From positions 1 to 5,223 of the forward strand of contig JAUJLY010000252.1 in the NCBI GenBank assembly GCA_030447145.1: DNA of 5,223 nt. Direction: 5' to 3'. Shown here one piece after another: positions 4,433-5,223 of the stretch. The translations under genes were made by a program, and so were the position numbers. The notes under the pieces were generated by a model. The model was not told the DNA's origin. It searched no databases and saw only the letters and a program-made list of their open reading frames with translations. Source of the stretch: Thermomicrobiales bacterium. GTDB lineage: Bacteria > Chloroflexota > Chloroflexia > Thermomicrobiales > UBA6265. Positions within the stretch are counted from its first letter, which is position 1; each line of letters starts with the position of its first letter.

Positions 4433-5223
4433 ATGGAGTCCCGGCAAGAGCCAGAACCTCTGCTCCAGATGCAGGAAATCTCGAAGGCCTTCCCTGGTGT
4501 GATCGCGCTCTCGAACGCCGGTCTCACGGTACGCAGAGGTGAAGTTCATGCGCTCGTTGGCCAGAACGGCGCGGGCAAGTCCACCATGATGAAGATCCTC
4601 GCCGGCGCATCCCGGAGGGACTCGGGGACGATCGTTTTTGGCGGCCAGCCCGTGGACTTCAGGACGCCGCAGCAAGCGCAGACGAGCGGGGTAAGCACGA
4701 TCTACCAGGAGATCAACCTCGTCCCCTATCGCTCGGTCGCCGAGAACATCTTCATGGGCAGGGAACCACGCCGTTTCGGCTTCATCGACTGGCGCACGAT
4801 GAACCGCCGGGCAGCAGTGGTCTTGGAACGGATGGGTATCCACGCGCCGGTCGATCAACCGTTGATGAATCTCAATGTTGCCACGCAGCAGATGGTAGCG
4901 ATTGCCCGCGCGGTCTCATTCGACAGTCAGTTGGTCATCATGGACGAACCGACTTCGTCGTTGGACGATCGCGAGGTCGAGACGCTTTTCGGTGTGGTTC
5001 GTCGCCTGAAGGAAGGTGGTGTCTCGGTCATCTTCATTACCCATCGCCTCGACGAGCTCTACCAGGTGTGCGATCGCGTCACGATCATGCGAGATGGCGA
5101 GACGGTCGCTGAGCGCCCCATGTCAGGAATCACAACGCTGGACGTCGTAGCGCTGATGCTGGGCACGGAGCTCGGTGCGGTTCGCCGAGGGGGCCAGAGC
5201 GCCTTCACAGCCGGGGAGGATCC
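4433..5223 (+). CDS. Sugar ABC transporter ATP-binding protein, first nucleotide-binding domain (3' end outside window)
   Basis: This is the ATPase that would power the importer served by the neighbouring binding protein; it would sit on the inner face of the membrane with a permease. The visible 263 residues hold one complete nucleotide-binding domain: Walker A GQNGAGKST (43-51), Q-loop YQE with Gln92, Walker B VIMDEP (168-173), D-loop SSLD (175-178) and H-loop His204 in ITHRLDE. Order and spacing match the first half of the roughly 500-residue duplicated sugar ATPases (RbsA/MglA/YtfR type); the frame is still open at the window end, so the second half lies beyond. The signature motif reads LNVATQQ (147-153), where relatives usually have LSVAQQQ or LSGGQQ, so it is degenerate. 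GGAG lies eight bases before the ATG. Pairing with a YtfQ-like protein makes it a YtfR-like component. Confidence 0.94.
   Translation, partial: MESRQEPEPLLQMQEISKAFPGVIALSNAGLTVRRGEVHALVGQNGAGKSTMMKILAGASRRDSGTIVFGGQPVDFRTPQQAQTSGVSTIYQEINLVPYRSVAENIFMGREPRRFGFIDWRTMNRRAAVVLERMGIHAPVDQPLMNLNVATQQMVAIARAVSFDSQLVIMDEPTSSLDDREVETLFGVVRRLKEGGVSVIFITHRLDELYQVCDRVTIMRDGETVAERPMSGITTLDVVALMLGTELGAVRRGGQSAFTAGED

Noticed and set aside
3872..4858. 328-residue minus-strand open frame opposite the binding-protein and ATPase genes
   Set aside because: It spans the intergenic hairpins and two well-supported plus-strand genes. Its composition (rich in Arg, His and Asp) is that of an antisense frame in GC-rich DNA.
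5218..5223. Window ends exactly on GGATCC, a BamHI site, hinting at a cloned fragment end
   Set aside because: Another GGATCC occurs at 3112-3117 and the left edge shows no matching site, so this may be chance and says nothing about biology.

Overview
This window is GC-rich (about 60% by eye) with strongly G/C-ending codons and good Shine-Dalgarno sites. It comes from a bacterium. A Tat-type leader on a sugar-binding protein, hairpin terminators without U-tails and the mix of sugar-catabolic families would fit a Chloroflexota/Thermomicrobia-like or similar high-GC organism. That placement is weak, because no phylogenetic marker is present.

Layout. Positions 1-321 hold the last codons of an unidentified plus-strand gene, followed by a coding-like remnant with no start codon. 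A perfect 17-bp hairpin at 337-374 separates these from a minus-strand gene set that ends at 398. Read in its own direction, that set is an enolase-superfamily sugar-acid dehydratase-like gene (2792-1605), an NAD-type short-chain dehydrogenase close to bacterial sorbitol dehydrogenases (1546-767), and a small single-domain rhodanese (735-398) broken by a one-base frameshift. The control region at about 2793-3196 has a near-consensus sigma-70 promoter (TTGACA-N17-TACAAT) pointing right, an unusually long leader of about 240 nt, and several inverted or direct repeats that could be operators. To the right, on the plus strand, come a YtfQ-like periplasmic sugar-binding protein (3197-4249), a structured 183-nt spacer with a terminator-like hairpin, and the first half of a sugar ABC transporter ATPase (4433 to the window end, incomplete).

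Taken together, this looks like a divergently transcribed carbohydrate uptake and catabolism locus. The binding protein and ATPase (with a permease expected beyond the right edge) would import a sugar or sugar derivative. The dehydrogenase and the enolase-family dehydratase would oxidise it and dehydrate the resulting acid to a 2-keto-3-deoxy acid. The families are clear from motifs, but the substrate is not. The rhodanese has no obvious part in sugar catabolism.

I see no CRISPR array, transposase, tRNA or rRNA, and nothing amounting to a wholly new defence or mobile system. The best second looks are the degenerate ABC signature motif, an extra segment in the enolase-family protein, the long repeat-rich leader, and the frameshift in the rhodanese.
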